Shown in pieces: positions 1 through 7,356 of a DNA stretch of 64,000 nt. The position numbers and the translations under genes are program-made. Positions within the stretch are counted from its first letter, which is position 1; the number at the start of each line of letters is the position of its first letter. The stretch is from Runella sp. MFBS21 (lineage in GTDB: Bacteria > Bacteroidota > Bacteroidia > Cytophagales > Spirosomataceae). Below the pieces are notes generated by a model. That model searched no databases and was not told the origin of the DNA. It saw nothing but the letters and a program-made list of their open reading frames with translations. The stretch spans positions 806,001 through 870,000 of the forward strand of contig NZ_JARNTW010000001.1 of assembly GCF_029433105.1 (NCBI RefSeq), in the 5' to 3' direction.

Positions 1-524
1 TGGGTGGATGGCCGGCGTCGGTATCAGGCAAGTGGCTTCATACGATTGCGGTCAGAAACAAAGAGCATGATGGCGCCAAAATGGACGGACATAGCTATCG
101 TATTCCTCGGCAGCCGATTCAACCGGGCGAAAAACTAGCCGAAACGCCCGAAAACTATCAAATCATCGAATCAATGCCCGTAAGGTCGCTCATTACATCG
201 CCCCAATCAGGAGCAATGATTGATTTTAGGAAAACATTGACCGTAGGTGGTCATGCGTGGGCAGGGGATTTGGCAGTGAAAGAGCTACATGTTTCGATAG
301 ATTATGGGGCTACTTGGCAAAAAGCAAGTTTGCAAACGCCCAAAAATCGATTGGCTTGGCAACAGTGGTCGACTCAAATTCAGTTTCCTAAAAAAGGATA
401 CTATGAAGTATGGGCAAAAGCTACGGATTCACATGGCGCTTCTCAACCGATGGTGATTCCGGCTTGGAATCCAGGAGGGTATCTGAACAATACTTGTCAT
501 CGTATTGCGGTAAAAGTGGTGTGA
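1..524 (+). CDS. Sulfite oxidase-type molybdoenzyme, C-terminal part (5' end outside window)
   Basis: The frame is open from base 3 and ends in TGA at 522-524. It begins GGWPASVSGKW, the stretch that leads into the Mo-co oxidoreductase dimerisation domain of sulfite oxidase family enzymes. The rest is an immunoglobulin-like domain with the family pattern of HAWAGD, then VSIDYGATWQKA, then VWAKATDSHGASQP, and an ending that places N and H residues near the terminus (YLNNTCHRIAVKVV). The molybdopterin domain and its cysteine ligand lie upstream of the window. A small c-type cytochrome follows 40-50 bases later, as in two-subunit periplasmic sulfite dehydrogenases (SorAB type), where the cytochrome takes the electrons. 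Family assignment is firm; sulfite as the substrate is inferred. Confidence 0.85.
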   Translation, partial: GGWPASVSGKWLHTIAVRNKEHDGAKMDGHSYRIPRQPIQPGEKLAETPENYQIIESMPVRSLITSPQSGAMIDFRKTLTVGGHAWAGDLAVKELHVSIDYGATWQKASLQTPKNRLAWQQWSTQIQFPKKGYYEVWAKATDSHGASQPMVIPAWNPGGYLNNTCHRIAVKVV

Positions 525-564
525 TAGTCTAGCTATAATTGAGAAATGAGTGTTTTTGCACTTA

Positions 565-987
565 ATGATGAAACAAATGAAAACAGTGAGAATATCAATA
601 GAGCGTTTTGTGATGATGTTGGCCATTGTCGGCTTATTTGTGGCGGCTATCACTAGAGAAAACGCGCCTTCTCTCGAAAAATCGCAAATGGTTTTGGCCG
701 ATTCAGTAGATGCCGAAACAGGACTCGCGCTAGACCCTAATTTTGCGATTATAAAAGCCCAATGTACGGGTTGTCATTCGCCTAAGTTGATTCTTCAGCA
801 CCGTTTTACGAGAGATGAATGGTTGAGCAAAATCAGGTGGATGCAGCGCAACCACAAGCTATGGGATTTGGGCGAAACCGAAAAAACGGTGCTTGATTAC
901 CTTGCCAAACACTATGCGCCCAATCAGGCCGCCTACTCGCGGCGCGAGCCACTACGCAACATCAAGTGGTACAAATTAGAACAGTAG
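565..987 (+). CDS. Membrane-anchored monoheme cytochrome c (probable electron acceptor of the sulfite dehydrogenase)
   Basis: About 140 residues: a short basic N-terminus, one hydrophobic segment (FVMMLAIVGLFVAAI) acting as signal peptide or anchor, then a periplasmic domain with a single c-type heme site C-T-G-C-H at about residues 67-71 and a later methionine (RWMQRN) that could be the second heme ligand. The small size and position directly behind a sulfite oxidase family gene fit the SorB-type subunit that passes electrons from the molybdenum enzyme to the respiratory chain. The open frame reaches a GTG at 550, but the ATGs at 565, 568 and 577 all give a better signal segment; I chose 565. 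Function is inferred from motif and context. Confidence 0.75.
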   Translation: MMKQMKTVRISIERFVMMLAIVGLFVAAITRENAPSLEKSQMVLADSVDAETGLALDPNFAIIKAQCTGCHSPKLILQHRFTRDEWLSKIRWMQRNHKLWDLGETEKTVLDYLAKHYAPNQAAYSRREPLRNIKWYKLEQ

Positions 988-1033
988 ATATAGCAAGTGC
1001 TGTGCTTGTATTTTGACCTAAACCTTGGTTTTT

Positions 1034-2371
1034 ATGCACAGTCCATTTTTTGTGTCTATTCTGCTTGTTGTCAGTATTTTGACTATCATTTTGCTTAGCT
1101 CTAAATACAAATTCAATACTTTTTTTGTGTTGATTTTGGTGGCAATTGGTGTAGGATTCGCGGCAGGCATGGACGGAGAGAGTGTACTCAAATACCTCAA
1201 AGTAGGTTTTGGAAGTACGCTCGAAAAAATCGGATTACTCATCATTCTAGGCGCTACTTTGGGAGTTATTTTAGACAAAACCAATGCTACGCTAAGTTTG
1301 GCTAATTTGATTTTGTCCAAAACAGGTGAAAAGTACGCACCTCTAGCCATCACTATGGTGGGAGTGTTGATAGGGCTGCCTATTTTTTGTGATTCTGGAT
1401 TTGTGGTTTTGAGCGGTTTAGTGGTTTCGTTAGGTCAAAAAATTCCTTCCAAAAGACGGGCATTAGTGGCTTGTTTAGCTACATCCTTATATGCAGTTCA
1501 TTGTTTAGTTCCGCCGCACCCAGGTATTACAGCTGCCGCTGGTGTACTCAATGTAGATTTAGGAAAGGCGATGCTGATTGGTATTTGTATAGCCCTACCT
1601 ACGGCGGCGATTGGTTATGTGTATAGCATTATGTTGCCTTCAAATGCTTCTGAAGAGTCGTTGGGGGAAGTACCTAAAACAGACGATAGTGCTGGGTTTT
1701 TACCATCGCCTTTTTTGTCGATTTTACCCATTATTGTTCCGATTGCGCTTATTTCACTCAAATCGGTACTACTGCTCAATCCTGAGTCAGTACCTCCGTC
1801 TTTTTTGAACTTTATTAAATTTATAGGAGAACCTGTGAGTGCACTGTTGGTGGGGATTGTGCTGACGTTGCCTCTTTTTCAAAAAATAGACAAAACACGA
1901 CTTAATCATCTTTTTGATGATGCGATCGAGAAAGCGGGCCCTATCCTGATTGTGACGGCGGCGGGTGGGGCTTTTGGAGAAATCATCAAAACGCTTGAGC
2001 TAGGCAAGGTTTATGGCCCTGCTTTGGCTTCAGGCAATTGGGGCCTTTTGATTCCCTTTGGCTTGGCCGCTATCTTCAAAACAGCCCAAGGGTCTTCTAC
2101 CGTGGCGGTAGTTTCTACGGCTTCTTTAGTAGCGCCACTCTTGGCAAGCTTGGGTTTTGGGAGTGGCGATGGCACTTTGTTGGCACTGTTGGCGATGGGT
2201 GCAGGCTCTATGGTGGCCTCTCATGCCAACGATTCCTATTTTTGGGTCATTGCGCGTTTTGGCAATCAAACAGTAGCTACTACTTTGCGTAGCATTACTC
2301 CTTCGTCGGCTTTGATGGGGCTTACTGCACTTGCTTCACTTTATATAGCCAAATGGATATTAGGAGTCTAA
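1034..2371 (+). CDS. GntP family permease (gluconate/organic acid:H+ symporter)
   Basis: A 445-residue polytopic membrane protein with about 12 hydrophobic helices. It carries family features: a first helix followed by FFVLILVAIGVGFAAGM, the segment GFGSTLEKIGLLIILGATLG, then a loop with the PPHPG element, and GSSTVAVVSTASL in the C-terminal half. The family imports gluconate, related hexonates, glycerate or similar hydroxy acids with protons; the substrate here cannot be read from sequence. ATG at 1034 is preferred over the in-frame TTG at 1025. The stop codon overlaps the converging panC stop by four bases, so the two genes meet tail to tail without room for a separate terminator. Confidence 0.85.
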   Translation: MHSPFFVSILLVVSILTIILLSSKYKFNTFFVLILVAIGVGFAAGMDGESVLKYLKVGFGSTLEKIGLLIILGATLGVILDKTNATLSLANLILSKTGEKYAPLAITMVGVLIGLPIFCDSGFVVLSGLVVSLGQKIPSKRRALVACLATSLYAVHCLVPPHPGITAAAGVLNVDLGKAMLIGICIALPTAAIGYVYSIMLPSNASEESLGEVPKTDDSAGFLPSPFLSILPIIVPIALISLKSVLLLNPESVPPSFLNFIKFIGEPVSALLVGIVLTLPLFQKIDKTRLNHLFDDAIEKAGPILIVTAAGGAFGEIIKTLELGKVYGPALASGNWGLLIPFGLAAIFKTAQGSSTVAVVSTASLVAPLLASLGFGSGDGTLLALLAMGAGSMVASHANDSYFWVIARFGNQTVATTLRSITPSSALMGLTALASLYIAKWILGV

Positions 2372-3210
2372 AAAACAAAATTATCAATCAATCGTACCTT
2401 TCCTAAATGAGCGGCAATACACATCGCCGTTTGGTTCGTTGCTTGAATTTCATCGACGGATTGTAGCGTATTCGCGTTGACAATCTCAAAATATTCTAAT
2501 CTAAAAGCAGGTTCTTTGCTAAAATGCTGCTCTATCATTGCTTTTACTTCTGTGGGTTTTTGACCTTCTAACAATTGTGCTTTTGCTAGATTTAAACCTT
2601 CAAAAATGTGGGGCGCAATCGCACGTTCATCAGAAGTAAGGTTACGATTCCGCGACGACATTGCCAGACCGTCAGATTCGCGAAGGGTAGGGCGGGGGTG
2701 AAGTTCAATCTGAAATCCTAAGTCAATCATCATTCGTCTCACGACGGCTACTTGTTGCAGGTCTTTTTGTCCAAAATAAGTACGGTCAGGCTGAACGATA
2801 TTAAACAATTTTGACACCACAATTCCTACCCCATTAAAATGCCCTGGACGAAATTTTCCTTCCATGACGCGTTCTAAATCACCGAAATCAAATTTAAGGC
2901 TAGCCTTTTCGGGATACATTTCTTCTACCGAGGGTGCAAAAACCGCATCACAGCCAGCAGGTGCAAGTATGGCACAATCGGCGTCGAGCGTACGAGGGTA
3001 GCGGGCGAGATCGTCGGGATTGTTGAATTGAATGGGATTGACAAAAATGCTACACACAGTCACATCATTTTGTTCACGAGATGCCTCGATGAGCGACAAA
3101 TGCCCTTCGTGTAGTGCGCCCATGGTAGGTACTAGACCCACAGTTTTGGCTTGTTGACGTTGGTTTTTTAGAAAAAGTCGCAGGTCAGCGATAGAATGAA
3201 ATACTTGCAT
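2368..3210 (-). CDS. panC: Pantoate--beta-alanine ligase
   Basis: 280 residues, the normal length. PanC condenses (R)-pantoate and beta-alanine with ATP to make pantothenate, the precursor of coenzyme A, through a pantoyl-adenylate. The nucleotidyltransferase HIGH-type motif is visible as MGALHEGHLSLI near residue 30, followed by VNPIQFN, the substrate-binding stretch around KFRPGHFNGVGIVV, TYFGQKDLQQ and the KMSKS-like loop AMSSRN. All conserved elements are present. panD and panB are not adjacent. The start at 3210 is the only sensible ATG. It lies 21 bases downstream of the metallophosphoesterase stop codon and may share its transcript. Confidence 0.97.
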   Translation of the reverse strand: MQVFHSIADLRLFLKNQRQQAKTVGLVPTMGALHEGHLSLIEASREQNDVTVCSIFVNPIQFNNPDDLARYPRTLDADCAILAPAGCDAVFAPSVEEMYPEKASLKFDFGDLERVMEGKFRPGHFNGVGIVVSKLFNIVQPDRTYFGQKDLQQVAVVRRMMIDLGFQIELHPRPTLRESDGLAMSSRNRNLTSDERAIAPHIFEGLNLAKAQLLEGQKPTEVKAMIEQHFSKEPAFRLEYFEIVNANTLQSVDEIQATNQTAMCIAAHLGKVRLIDNFVF

Positions 3211-3231
3211 TGGATTAATATCAAAAGAATT

Positions 3232-4209
3232 TCAAATAGGTACAAACTCTACTTTCAAATAGCCGCCCGTCGCATTGGCAGGCGTTATGATTTGAGGCAG
3301 GCCATTGATGACGTCGAGGGTTTGTTTGTGAGTATGACCCGCCAAAACCCCTATGATATTGGGGCTGTGAGTGACTTCTTTATAAAAACGCATTGTAGTA
3401 GTAGTGTGGCCTGTCTCGGGCCAACGAGGGCGGCGTTCAAGTTCGTGACTACGGTCGGCTTTTGCGCCCCATTCGGGGTGGCCACATCCAAAGCTTACGG
3501 GCCTTTCGGGAGCATAGAGCGGGATATGAATCATCAGCACTATGGGCTTTTGAGTAGCCACTTCTTTCTGAAAAAAATCAAGTTGTTCGGGTGAGATTTC
3601 GTAAGTCGAATTGTCTAATGCTACAAACCTAACGCCGTTGATTTCGCGGCTTGTCATCAGAGGATTGGCTCCCTGATAAAGCGGCGAAAGGCGTTTGTGC
3701 GCCCAAGTATTACGTAATTCGGCGAGAGTGCCAGACATCCCTTCATAATGCCAGTCATGATTGCCGGCTACATACATATAGGGTAAATTGACAGTTTTTA
3801 ATTGTTGACCTACCCAGTCGATTGCAGCCTCCGAAGGAAAACTCACAATATCGCCAATGAGAGCTACTAAAGAAACTCCTTCAGTTTGGGCCAACGCTAA
3901 GGTTTTCTGAAAGCATTCTTCAGGCTGAGTAGCTTCGCCTGTTTGGAAATGCTTGGTTTGATTGTATGCTTTGGCCATGCGGGCGCTATATTGGGTAAAA
4001 TCAGCGCCGCGCGCATCGTCTCTGAAAAGATGCGTATCCGCAATAAACATAATGCTGAATCGCTCTTTGAGATGAGGCACAAAAAAGCGGATTCGATTGG
4101 CATCAATAGCAAAAGACCCTCTCTCAAAACGAGAGAAGCGTTTTGGACTGCGCCCGCTAAAGAGAGAAGGAACCGCTGCAAAGGAGAGAAGCAAATCGCG
4201 TCTTTTCAT
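3232..4209 (-). CDS. Secreted metallophosphoesterase (calcineurin-like)
   Basis: 325 residues. Metal-binding motifs of the calcineurin-like phosphoesterase fold are visible in order: ADTHLF (D-x-H), ALIGDIV (G-D), VAGNHDWHYEG (G-N-H-D), MIHIPLY (H) and LAGHTHKQ (G-H-x-H). These bind two metal ions and hydrolyse phosphomono- or diesters. The N-terminus MKRRDLLLSFAAVPSLF has a twin-arginine pair followed by a hydrophobic stretch, so Tat export is possible although the motif is incomplete. It follows the M14 carboxypeptidase gene by six bases and precedes panC by 21, so the three may be co-transcribed. The physiological substrate is unknown. Confidence 0.85.
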   Translation of the reverse strand: MKRRDLLLSFAAVPSLFSGRSPKRFSRFERGSFAIDANRIRFFVPHLKERFSIMFIADTHLFRDDARGADFTQYSARMAKAYNQTKHFQTGEATQPEECFQKTLALAQTEGVSLVALIGDIVSFPSEAAIDWVGQQLKTVNLPYMYVAGNHDWHYEGMSGTLAELRNTWAHKRLSPLYQGANPLMTSREINGVRFVALDNSTYEISPEQLDFFQKEVATQKPIVLMIHIPLYAPERPVSFGCGHPEWGAKADRSHELERRPRWPETGHTTTTMRFYKEVTHSPNIIGVLAGHTHKQTLDVINGLPQIITPANATGGYLKVEFVPI

Positions 4210-4215
4210 GGGGAA

Positions 4216-5487
4216 TTATAAACTTTTTACGAAGCCACTTTCAATTTTCCACCCTTTTTTACCAGCTCGAATCTCGAAATTGCCTCGATCGCCTAGACGC
4301 AATACAATCGGTTTGCCTTTGGCATCGACCAAGGTTCCTCCTTGAGCGTCGAGTTCGTCAATTCCATAAAATACCGACAAATCTCCGAAATCTTCTACAC
4401 TACTACGATAGCTAAATGCGGTGGCATCGGCATTGCTGACTTCGTTGCGATTGATAGCCACATCTACCGTATAAGTTTGTCCGTTGAGTTCGGCTTTGGC
4501 ATTGCGGATAATAAGGTCAAAATGATTACGCCCGTTTTGAGGAATTTTCTCGTACTCTGTACGTTTTTCGCGGCTGTAAGCACCGTCAGCAATGGATTCT
4601 AAAGCGGTAAGAATCGCAATAAAATTCATCTTACGGAGGTATTGTTTTTCGGGGTCGTTTTTATAACCTCCCGATTCAATCAGTACCAAACTTGTGCCCC
4701 ACTTGGCGATATTGTCGCCAAATGCCCGAGGTTCAAATTCGTCCGAATAGCGCGCTACTTGATTAGGAATGAATTTTTGAAGGTCGCGATTCATGCCTAC
4801 AATAAGCTGCATAGCACGCTCGCGGACAGAATTGATGGTACGTTCGTGATTGTAAGCCGTGGCCAAAAAAGAAATGGCGGCCACTTCTTTGCTATCGCCT
4901 ACGCTGTAGCGGGGGCTTTGGTCGTGGAGATTAAAACCTACGAGTGGTTTAAGCGTTTGTTGGAGATGCTTGAGCAGTTTGGATTCGGGGCATTGCAGGC
5001 GCAAGGCATCGCGGTTCATGTCGATTTCTTGGGCGGTGCGTCGTTGCCAGCGCTCTACGCCATCAGGATTGAGCATAGGCACAAAGTAAAGGGTTGACTT
5101 TTCGGCGAGTTTTTTACGGAAATCATCGAAACCATCGCCACTTGCGTTCAAGAAATTGAAAATATCCAAAAGTGCCATGGTGGCGGTGGCTTCGTCGCCG
5201 TGCATTTGCGACCAAAGCAACACTGGAGGCGCGCCGTTGCCGTATTGAGCTTGAAAAATAGACCGCCCTTCAAAAGACTTGCCTGCTTCAATGACCTTGA
5301 ATTTAGGACTTGCTTTGAGTTTGTCGATGAGCGGTACCAAATGCCGATGTTTGAAAGCACGGCGTTCGGTTATGGTTTTTTCTTTAAACAAATCATGCGC
5401 ATCAAAAAGACGTTGCGCTAAATCACTCTGGGCAAAAATGGTTTCAGACATACAAAAAAACGAAACCACCAGTAAGAGGTGTTTCAT
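4216..5487 (-). CDS. Secreted M14 family zinc carboxypeptidase
   Basis: 423 residues with an N-terminal signal peptide ending near FAQ. The zinc site of M14 peptidases is complete by eye: H96 and E99 in QMHGDEA, and H188 in FNLHDQSP. The substrate arginine region is NPDGVERW followed by MNRD, and the likely catalytic glutamate is E271 in VLIESGGY. The last 120 residues form an additional domain without motifs I recognise. It should act in the periplasm or outside, trimming C-terminal residues from peptides or peptidoglycan fragments; the specificity is not readable. It sits six bases upstream of the metallophosphoesterase gene on the same strand. Confidence 0.87.
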   Translation of the reverse strand: MKHLLLVVSFFCMSETIFAQSDLAQRLFDAHDLFKEKTITERRAFKHRHLVPLIDKLKASPKFKVIEAGKSFEGRSIFQAQYGNGAPPVLLWSQMHGDEATATMALLDIFNFLNASGDGFDDFRKKLAEKSTLYFVPMLNPDGVERWQRRTAQEIDMNRDALRLQCPESKLLKHLQQTLKPLVGFNLHDQSPRYSVGDSKEVAAISFLATAYNHERTINSVRERAMQLIVGMNRDLQKFIPNQVARYSDEFEPRAFGDNIAKWGTSLVLIESGGYKNDPEKQYLRKMNFIAILTALESIADGAYSREKRTEYEKIPQNGRNHFDLIIRNAKAELNGQTYTVDVAINRNEVSNADATAFSYRSSVEDFGDLSVFYGIDELDAQGGTLVDAKGKPIVLRLGDRGNFEIRAGKKGWKIESGFVKSL

Positions 5488-5528
5488 GGATTATGAGGTA
5501 TTAGTGAATTTAAAAATGTATCAAAATG

Positions 5529-6782
5529 CTACCATCTTACCTGCCCATCTCCCACTACGACCCACTTTTCGGTGACGAGTTTTTCGAGGGCAAAAGGACC
5601 ACGCGCGTGGAGTTTTTGGGTTGAGATGCCAATTTCAGCTCCTAATCCAAATACTCCTCCATCCGTAAATCGCGTAGAAGCATTGGCATAGACTGCTGCG
5701 GCATCTACTTCGCTCAAAAATCTACTGATGAGTGTTTGGTCGCTGGAGACAATCGCCTCAGAGTGCCGAGATGAGTAGTTTTGAATGTGAGAAAGGGCTT
5801 CTTCCAAACCTGTTACTATTTTGACCGCCATTTTATAATCCAAAAACTCTCGCCCAAAATCTTGAGATTGAGCATGTTGGAGAAACGGATATTGCATTTG
5901 TTCAAAAATAGGGTAGGACTCTTCATCGGCAAAAACCTCTACATTCCACTTAATAAAATCATCTTGGAGTAAGGGCAAAAATGAAGTAGCAATGGCGCGG
6001 TCCACAATCACGCAATCCATCGAATTGCAAACCGAAGGGCGCGATACACGTCCATTTACTACGATGTCGCGGGCTTTGAGAAGATCAGCGGTACTTTCTA
6101 CATAGCCATGACATACACCCGCGCCGGTTTCGATAGTAGGAATCAAGGAGTTTTTACGAACAAACTGAATCAACGATTCCGAACCGCGAGGAATAATAAT
6201 ATCTACGTAGCGCGTGGCGGTGAGAAGCTCATTCACAAACTGACGGTCGGTAGGAAGCAGCATTACGGCGTTGGTATCGATATGATGCTCGTCCAAAGCT
6301 TGATGAATCAAACTAACCAAATAACGGTTGGAAAAGTCAGCTTCTTTGCCTCCTTTTAGCACGCAGGCATTGCCCGAACGCAGACACAAAGCGGCTACGT
6401 CCACAGTGACATTGGGGCGAGATTCAAAAATAGCGCCTACCACTCCAAGCGGAACGGCTATTTTTTTGAGTTTAAGACCTTGTTCGATTTCACGTTCCAA
6501 CAATACTTCTCCCGAAGGATCGGGGAGCTGGGCTACATCGCGCAGGCTATCGGCCAAACCTTGGATTCGTTTTTCGTTTAGAAACAAACGGTCTTTTTTC
6601 GGATCCCCGTCTGGCATACGCTCCATATCTTTTTGGTTTTCGGCCATGATAGAGGCTTGGTTTTGGAGAAGCAAATCGGCCAAGTGGTTTAATAAAGCCG
6701 TTTTTTGCTCGCTTGATAAGCGTCGTACTTGCGCAGCGGCTTGTTGGGTAGCCTGAAGCTGAGGAACAATCGTGTTAGTCAT
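5529..6782 (-). CDS. proA: Glutamate-5-semialdehyde dehydrogenase (gamma-glutamyl phosphate reductase)
   Basis: 417 residues from the ATG at 6782; the open frame continues to a TTG at 6803, but MTNTIVPQLQATQQ is the normal beginning. ProA reduces gamma-glutamyl phosphate with NADPH to glutamate semialdehyde in proline synthesis. Visible family features are GVVGAIFESRPNVTVD, LRSGNACVLKGGKEA, the stretch IIPRGSESLIQFV, the catalytic cysteine in RPSVCNSMDCV, and the C-terminal GLGAEIGISTQKLHARGP. All are intact. proB is not in the window. The gene is divergent from blaI, and the three BlaI-type dyads lie 117-188 bases upstream of its start, so cross-regulation is possible but unproven. Confidence 0.96.
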   Translation of the reverse strand: MTNTIVPQLQATQQAAAQVRRLSSEQKTALLNHLADLLLQNQASIMAENQKDMERMPDGDPKKDRLFLNEKRIQGLADSLRDVAQLPDPSGEVLLEREIEQGLKLKKIAVPLGVVGAIFESRPNVTVDVAALCLRSGNACVLKGGKEADFSNRYLVSLIHQALDEHHIDTNAVMLLPTDRQFVNELLTATRYVDIIIPRGSESLIQFVRKNSLIPTIETGAGVCHGYVESTADLLKARDIVVNGRVSRPSVCNSMDCVIVDRAIATSFLPLLQDDFIKWNVEVFADEESYPIFEQMQYPFLQHAQSQDFGREFLDYKMAVKIVTGLEEALSHIQNYSSRHSEAIVSSDQTLISRFLSEVDAAAVYANASTRFTDGGVFGLGAEIGISTQKLHARGPFALEKLVTEKWVVVGDGQVRW

Positions 6783-6898
6783 GGTGGTACAGTTGAAAGG
6801 CAAAGATAATACTTTGTGTGGTATGGGCTATCCTAGGGCACTTTCATTGTACCCAAAACAATCTCATTCTCTTAGCAGGAAGGCCGAGGAAATATATC

Positions 6899-6970
6899 TA
6901 CGAAAATTTTCGTACAAAAAATTTGGTATTACGAAATTGTTCGTATATGTTTGCTACGAAAATATTCGTA
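6899..6970. promoter_or_regulatory. Three BlaI-type operator dyads
   Basis: Three 16-bp dyads of the form TACGAA-N4-TTCGTA lie at 6899-6914 (perfect palindrome), 6930-6945 and 6955-6970 (both with exact six-base arms). Start-to-start spacings are 31 and 25 bases; the last ends 17 bases before the blaI ATG. BlaI/MecI repressors bind inverted repeats with TAC/GTA cores and commonly autoregulate, so these are very likely the operators of this operon. Confidence 0.85.
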
Positions 6971-6987
6971 GATTAATTATTTCTCCC

Positions 6988-7356
6988 ATGAAACCAACCG
7001 ATTCTGAACTTGAAATTTTACAGGTGCTTTGGCAGCAAGGCCCTTGTACGGTGCGGCAAGTCAACGAGCGGCTATCGCAAAGCCGTGATGTAGGCTACAC
7101 TACTACCCTCAAATTGATGCAAATTATGTACGAAAAGGGGCTACTCACGAGGCTCGAAGAAGCGCGTTCGCACATCTATGAGGCCAATGTGACGGAACAA
7201 GAGACCCAAACCACTTTGTTGGAGCGTTTTGTGGATACGGCCTTTCGAGGCTCAGCGAGCAAGCTCGTTATGCATGCCTTGGGCAATCACAAAACTACCT
7301 CTGCCGAACTTGATGAAATTCGTCAACTTTTAGACCAAATCGAAAAACAGTCATGA
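6988..7356 (+). CDS. BlaI/MecI family transcriptional repressor
   Basis: 122 residues from the ATG at 6988; the frame is open upstream to 6772 but that stretch contains the operator dyads and does not look coding. The winged-helix DNA-binding domain typical of the family is clear: PTDSELEILQVLWQQGPCTVRQVNERL, then YTTTLKLMQIMYEKGLL and the wing. A short C-terminal dimerisation region ends in helices. In known systems the repressor is cleaved when the partner M56 membrane protease is activated. The stop overlaps the start of the M56 gene (ATGA), so the two are translationally coupled. The inducing signal is unknown, and nothing shows that it is a beta-lactam. Confidence 0.93.
   Translation: MKPTDSELEILQVLWQQGPCTVRQVNERLSQSRDVGYTTTLKLMQIMYEKGLLTRLEEARSHIYEANVTEQETQTTLLERFVDTAFRGSASKLVMHALGNHKTTSAELDEIRQLLDQIEKQS

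Noticed and set aside
4642-5097. Plus-strand open frame opposite the M14 peptidase
   Set aside because: It is the shadow of a well-supported gene and has no family features or start context.
6772-6987. Extension of the BlaI frame to an upstream start
   Set aside because: This stretch holds the operator dyads, has no family sequence, and the ATG at 6988 gives the normal BlaI N-terminus.
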